Of a stretch of 47,361 nt of DNA, positions 45,228 through 47,361 are shown piece after piece. The position numbers and the translations under genes were made by a program. The notes under the pieces were generated by a model. The model was given only the letters and a program-made list of their open reading frames with translations, made no database searches and had not been told where the DNA came from. Source of the stretch: an uncultured Flavobacteriales bacterium (GTDB lineage: Bacteria > Bacteroidota > Bacteroidia > Flavobacteriales_E > Vicingaceae); NCBI GenBank assembly GCA_913056345.1, contig CAJXMH010000003.1:102694-150054 (forward strand), written 5' to 3'. Position 1 is the stretch's first letter. Every line of letters starts with the position of its first letter.

Positions 45228-46274
45228 TTAGCGATTAGTCGCCTTTTTAAGCGTGAAAGAAAAAGTTGAGCCTTCGCCCTCTGTGCTGCGGACATTTATG
45301 GTTTGGTCGTGGGCCTCAATAATGTGTTTTACAATGGCGAGGCCTAATCCTGAACCGCCTTCAGCCCTCGAGCGCCCTTTGTCAATTCGGTAGAAACGTT
45401 CAAATAAACGAGGCAGGTGTTCCGCGGCTATGCCCTTTCCATTATCATTCACTTCTACCAAGATGTTTTCGTCCATGTCAAAAAACCTTATTTTGGTAAA
45501 GCCTTCTTCTTTTCCGTAGTTAATGGAGTTAACAATCAAATTGGTAAGGACTTGGGCGATTCGTGTAGGATCCGCATTTACCTTGGTAGGTCTATTGGTA
45601 CTCAGACGAAGTTGAATGTTTTTCGACTTTGCTTTATATTCAAGTGATTCGATCACTTCTTCTGTCAAATCGTTTAAGTTAAAATCCCTTCGATTAAGGT
45701 TGATTCGGTTGGACTCTAAACGCGAAATTTCCTCGAGGTCATCGACCATTTCAATCATGCGGTTAATACTTTTCTCAGCCTTCAACAAAAAGTTTCGATT
45801 GATCTTTTTGTCATCCAGCCCACCTTCTAAAAGTGTTAGAATATAACCTTGGATGCTAAAAATTGGTGTTTTCAATTCGTGTGAAACATTCCCTAGAAAG
45901 TCTCTTCTGAATTTCTCCTGATCTGTTAATCGCTCGATCTCCCGCTTATTATCGCGATCCCACTCAATCACTTCTTCCCTGATCTTGCCAAAGATGTCTT
46001 CCTTCATATCAATTGACTGTGCTTCTTTTTTTAAACCAAGTTTCCGATTATGGATGGTTTTGTAGATCAAACGGAATTTACGGTCAATAAATTGACGTAT
46101 CCCCCAAATAAAAACGAGGTAAGTGATGAGGAGTGTGGCGAGGAAAAGTGTAGTGGTGAAAAAGAAGTTAAATTCTTGGTAAGCAAGCCAATAAAGGCTT
46201 CCAATCGAAGATACGATCACTGCAATAGCAAGTGATAAACGAATGGCAAGGTCTTGGGGGCTTAAATTTCGCAC
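45228..46274 (-). CDS. PhoR-like sensor histidine kinase
   Basis: From GTG 46274 the kinase has 348 residues. Two membrane helices (about 11-32 and 37-57) enclose a very short periplasmic loop, so it probably has no classic sensor domain outside the membrane. The HisKA domain has the phospho-acceptor His132 in FLGNVSHELKTPIFSIQGY, and the HATPase domain has LTNLIVNSINYG (N box), VNDNGKGI (G1) and GGSGLGLAI (G2). In-frame TTG codons at 46334 and 46322 are alternative starts that overlap or adjoin the response regulator gene; GTG fits best because related kinases begin just before the first helix. The pair with the upstream regulator resembles PhoR-PhoB. Confidence 0.9.
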   Translation of the reverse strand: MRNLSPQDLAIRLSLAIAVIVSSIGSLYWLAYQEFNFFFTTTLFLATLLITYLVFIWGIRQFIDRKFRLIYKTIHNRKLGLKKEAQSIDMKEDIFGKIREEVIEWDRDNKREIERLTDQEKFRRDFLGNVSHELKTPIFSIQGYILTLLEGGLDDKKINRNFLLKAEKSINRMIEMVDDLEEISRLESNRINLNRRDFNLNDLTEEVIESLEYKAKSKNIQLRLSTNRPTKVNADPTRIAQVLTNLIVNSINYGKEEGFTKIRFFDMDENILVEVNDNGKGIAAEHLPRLFERFYRIDKGRSRAEGGSGLGLAIVKHIIEAHDQTINVRSTEGEGSTFSFTLKKATNR

Positions 46275-46311
46275 CCTTAAAGCTAACGGTTTTCTAGGAA
46301 AAAAGTAAGCC

Positions 46312-46989
46312 TTAAGCCTCAAACTTGTATCCAACTCCTTTTACTGTTTTGATGTATTCATCGCCCAGTTTTTCTCTTAGCTTTCTAATGTGAACGTCAA
46401 TGGTGCGATCTCCCACCACAACTTCTCCACCCCAAATGCTATTCATGATTACTTCTCTGGTATATACTCTGCCGGGCTTGCCCATTAATAAAGAAAGTAG
46501 TTCAAATTCTTTTTTGGGCAAACTGATCTCTTTTCCCTCCTTTTTGATCAAATAGCGCTCTCGGTCAATTGAAATGTCACCCACTTCTATGTCTTGCTCT
46601 TCTGCAGCATTACTGCCTTTTCTTCTTAAAATAGCCTTTACCTTACTGATTAATACTCTTGGTTTAACCGGCTTAGTAATGTAATCGTCAGCTCCTGCAT
46701 CAAAGCCGGCAATTTGGGAATAATCTTCGCCTCTAGCGGTTAGAAATGCGATTAAAGTGTTTTTTAGCGATGGAATGTTACGCATTTGATAACAGGTTTC
46801 CATCCCATCCATTTCAGGCATCATGACATCAAGTATAATCAGATCAGGTAATTCTTTCTTGGCAACTTTAATGGCATCTTTACCATTGGAGGCTGTAGAA
46901 ACCTCGAAGCCCTCTTTTTTTAGGTTATAGCCAACAATTTCTATAATGTCTGGCTCATCGTCAACAAGTAAAATTTTTTCTTTTTTCAT
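46312..46989 (-). CDS. OmpR/PhoB-family response regulator
   Basis: This 225-residue regulator has a receiver domain with acidic pocket Asp10/Asp11, phospho-acceptor Asp54 (LIILDVMMPEMDG), and the conserved Thr and Lys in AFLTARGED and YITKPVKPRVL. A winged-helix DNA-binding domain (~128-225) follows, with LPKKEFELLSLLMGKPGRVYTREVI and VVGDRTIDVHIRKLREKLG. It is transcribed first in the kinase pair. The region upstream carries TTAA repeats at 11-bp spacing, which is how this family of regulators usually binds, so autoregulation and control of the divergent lipoprotein gene are plausible. The stimulus (phosphate?) is not shown by sequence. Confidence 0.93.
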   Translation of the reverse strand: MKKEKILLVDDEPDIIEIVGYNLKKEGFEVSTASNGKDAIKVAKKELPDLIILDVMMPEMDGMETCYQMRNIPSLKNTLIAFLTARGEDYSQIAGFDAGADDYITKPVKPRVLISKVKAILRRKGSNAAEEQDIEVGDISIDRERYLIKKEGKEISLPKKEFELLSLLMGKPGRVYTREVIMNSIWGGEVVVGDRTIDVHIRKLREKLGDEYIKTVKGVGYKFEA

Positions 46990-47043
46990 TAAAGCTAAGA
47001 TAGGTAAAGCGCTGCTAAATTATTCACTCTTACACTTACCCAT

Positions 47044-47091
47044 GTTAACTAATGTTTAAGGATTGCTTAAGTTGATTAAAGCCCTGTTAAA
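47044..47091. promoter_or_regulatory. Pho-box-like array 1: phased TTAA direct repeats
   Basis: TTAA cores begin at 47045, 47056, 47067, 47076 and 47087, i.e. steps of 11, 11, 9 and 11 bp. The flanking units read GTTAACTAATG, TTTAAGGATTG and CTTAAGTTGAT. Direct repeats with one-turn spacing are typical sites for PhoB/PhoP/OmpR-type regulators, and such a regulator is encoded next door. The binding protein is inferred. Confidence 0.5.
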
Positions 47092-47129
47092 TCAAGCTTT
47101 CCAAAGGGATGATCTACTCTTTCTGCTTG

Positions 47130-47162
47130 CTTAACATTTCCTTAAACTATCCATAAGTTTTT
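47130..47162. promoter_or_regulatory. Pho-box-like array 2: three 11-bp repeats
   Basis: Three consecutive 11-mers CTTAACATTTC, CTTAAACTATC and CATAAGTTTTT lie end to end (47130, 47141, 47152), each with C(T/A)TAA at its start. They sit about 95-125 bp upstream of the lipoprotein ATG. A possible -7 element further down (CACATTTG, 47201-47208) is one mismatch from TAnnTTTG. Confidence 0.45.
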
Positions 47163-47256
47163 AATAACTCCAAAAAAAGATAGGGCTAATAATGCCGTGC
47201 CACATTTGCGGCAACAAAATAAAACACTAACTGAAACTAATTTTAACTAAACAATC

Positions 47257-47361
47257 ATGAAAAATTTCAGATTTACAACAAGACTACTAATGGGAGCTGC
47301 TATTGCTTTTGCAGCTATGGCTCCTTTAACTTCATGCAGCGACGATGACGACGATGATGAA
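47257..47361 (+). CDS. Surface lipoprotein, 5' part only
   Basis: The window ends after 35 codons. The visible part is a basic N-terminus (MKNFRFTTR), a hydrophobic stretch, and a lipobox LTSC with Cys27, followed at once by Ser and six Asp. The SDDDD-type stretch after the lipidated Cys matches the lipoprotein export signal described for Bacteroidetes, so the protein is probably moved to the cell surface. The rest and the function are outside the window. It is divergent from the two-component system, with Pho-box-like repeats upstream. Confidence 0.75.
   Translation, partial: MKNFRFTTRLLMGAAIAFAAMAPLTSCSDDDDDDE

Noticed and set aside
1-47361. CRISPR arrays, tRNA or rRNA genes, insertion sequences, phage genes
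   Set aside because: No spaced repeat array, cloverleaf, rRNA core motif, transposase or integrase was recognised on either strand by eye.

Overview
The window reads as chromosomal DNA from a member of the Bacteroidota, most likely the Flavobacteriales and probably marine. The evidence is the gliding-motility pair gldB-gldC, a gliding-associated C-terminal (CHU_C type) domain, the conserved block ftsX-DUF3098-truB-queA, the cyoE / two subunit III / subunit IV / SCO / DUF420 oxidase cluster, FadL-type and PorT-type outer-membrane barrels, and many exact copies of the Bacteroidetes -7 promoter element TAnnTTTG in short intergenic gaps. Coding density is very high. Most starts lack an obvious Shine-Dalgarno, as usual for the phylum. 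I found no rRNA, tRNA, CRISPR array, transposase or phage gene.

Layout: 1-1706 (minus), an SGNH/GDSL-type lipoprotein (cut by the window edge) behind a FadL-type porin. 1835-4698 (plus), korA-korB 2-oxoacid:ferredoxin oxidoreductase. 4695-7088 (minus), a PorT-like barrel and nadE. 7138-12150 (plus), gldB-gldC, ftsX-DUF3098-truB, queA-ispD. 12147-13313 (minus), an amidohydrolase, divergent from rlmN-polyprenyl synthase-MORN lipoprotein-dnaG-ClC channel-small secreted protein (13416-20292, plus).

The centre (20300-35275) is the most interesting part. A minus-strand cysC-cysD-cysN unit (sulfate activation to PAPS) is divergent from a tightly packed plus-strand run of about 12 kb: deoC, aldehyde dehydrogenase, a catalytically dead half-ALDH, an SLC13-type anion transporter, cysQ (PAP phosphatase), gmd, fcl (GDP-L-fucose synthesis), a Wzi-like outer-membrane protein, a WecA/MraY-type sugar-phosphate transferase and a second Wzi-like protein. 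No PAPS reductase or sulfite reductase is present, so the simplest reading is PAPS supply, PAP recycling and GDP-fucose supply for a sulfated, fucose-containing surface polysaccharide. The sulfotransferases and glycosyltransferases would lie elsewhere.

35332-39518 (plus) is an oxidase-assembly and accessory-subunit cluster. 39519-39828 holds a SAM-I riboswitch, an intrinsic terminator and a further structured leader ahead of full-length metH (39829-43509). 43571-45119 (minus) is an ECF sigma factor with a membrane-anchored partner carrying a CHU_C domain. 45228-46989 (minus) is a PhoR/PhoB-like two-component system. It is divergent from a lipoprotein gene cut by the right edge, and the shared intergenic region carries arrays of TTAA repeats phased at 11 bp that look like a response-regulator (Pho-box-like) operator.
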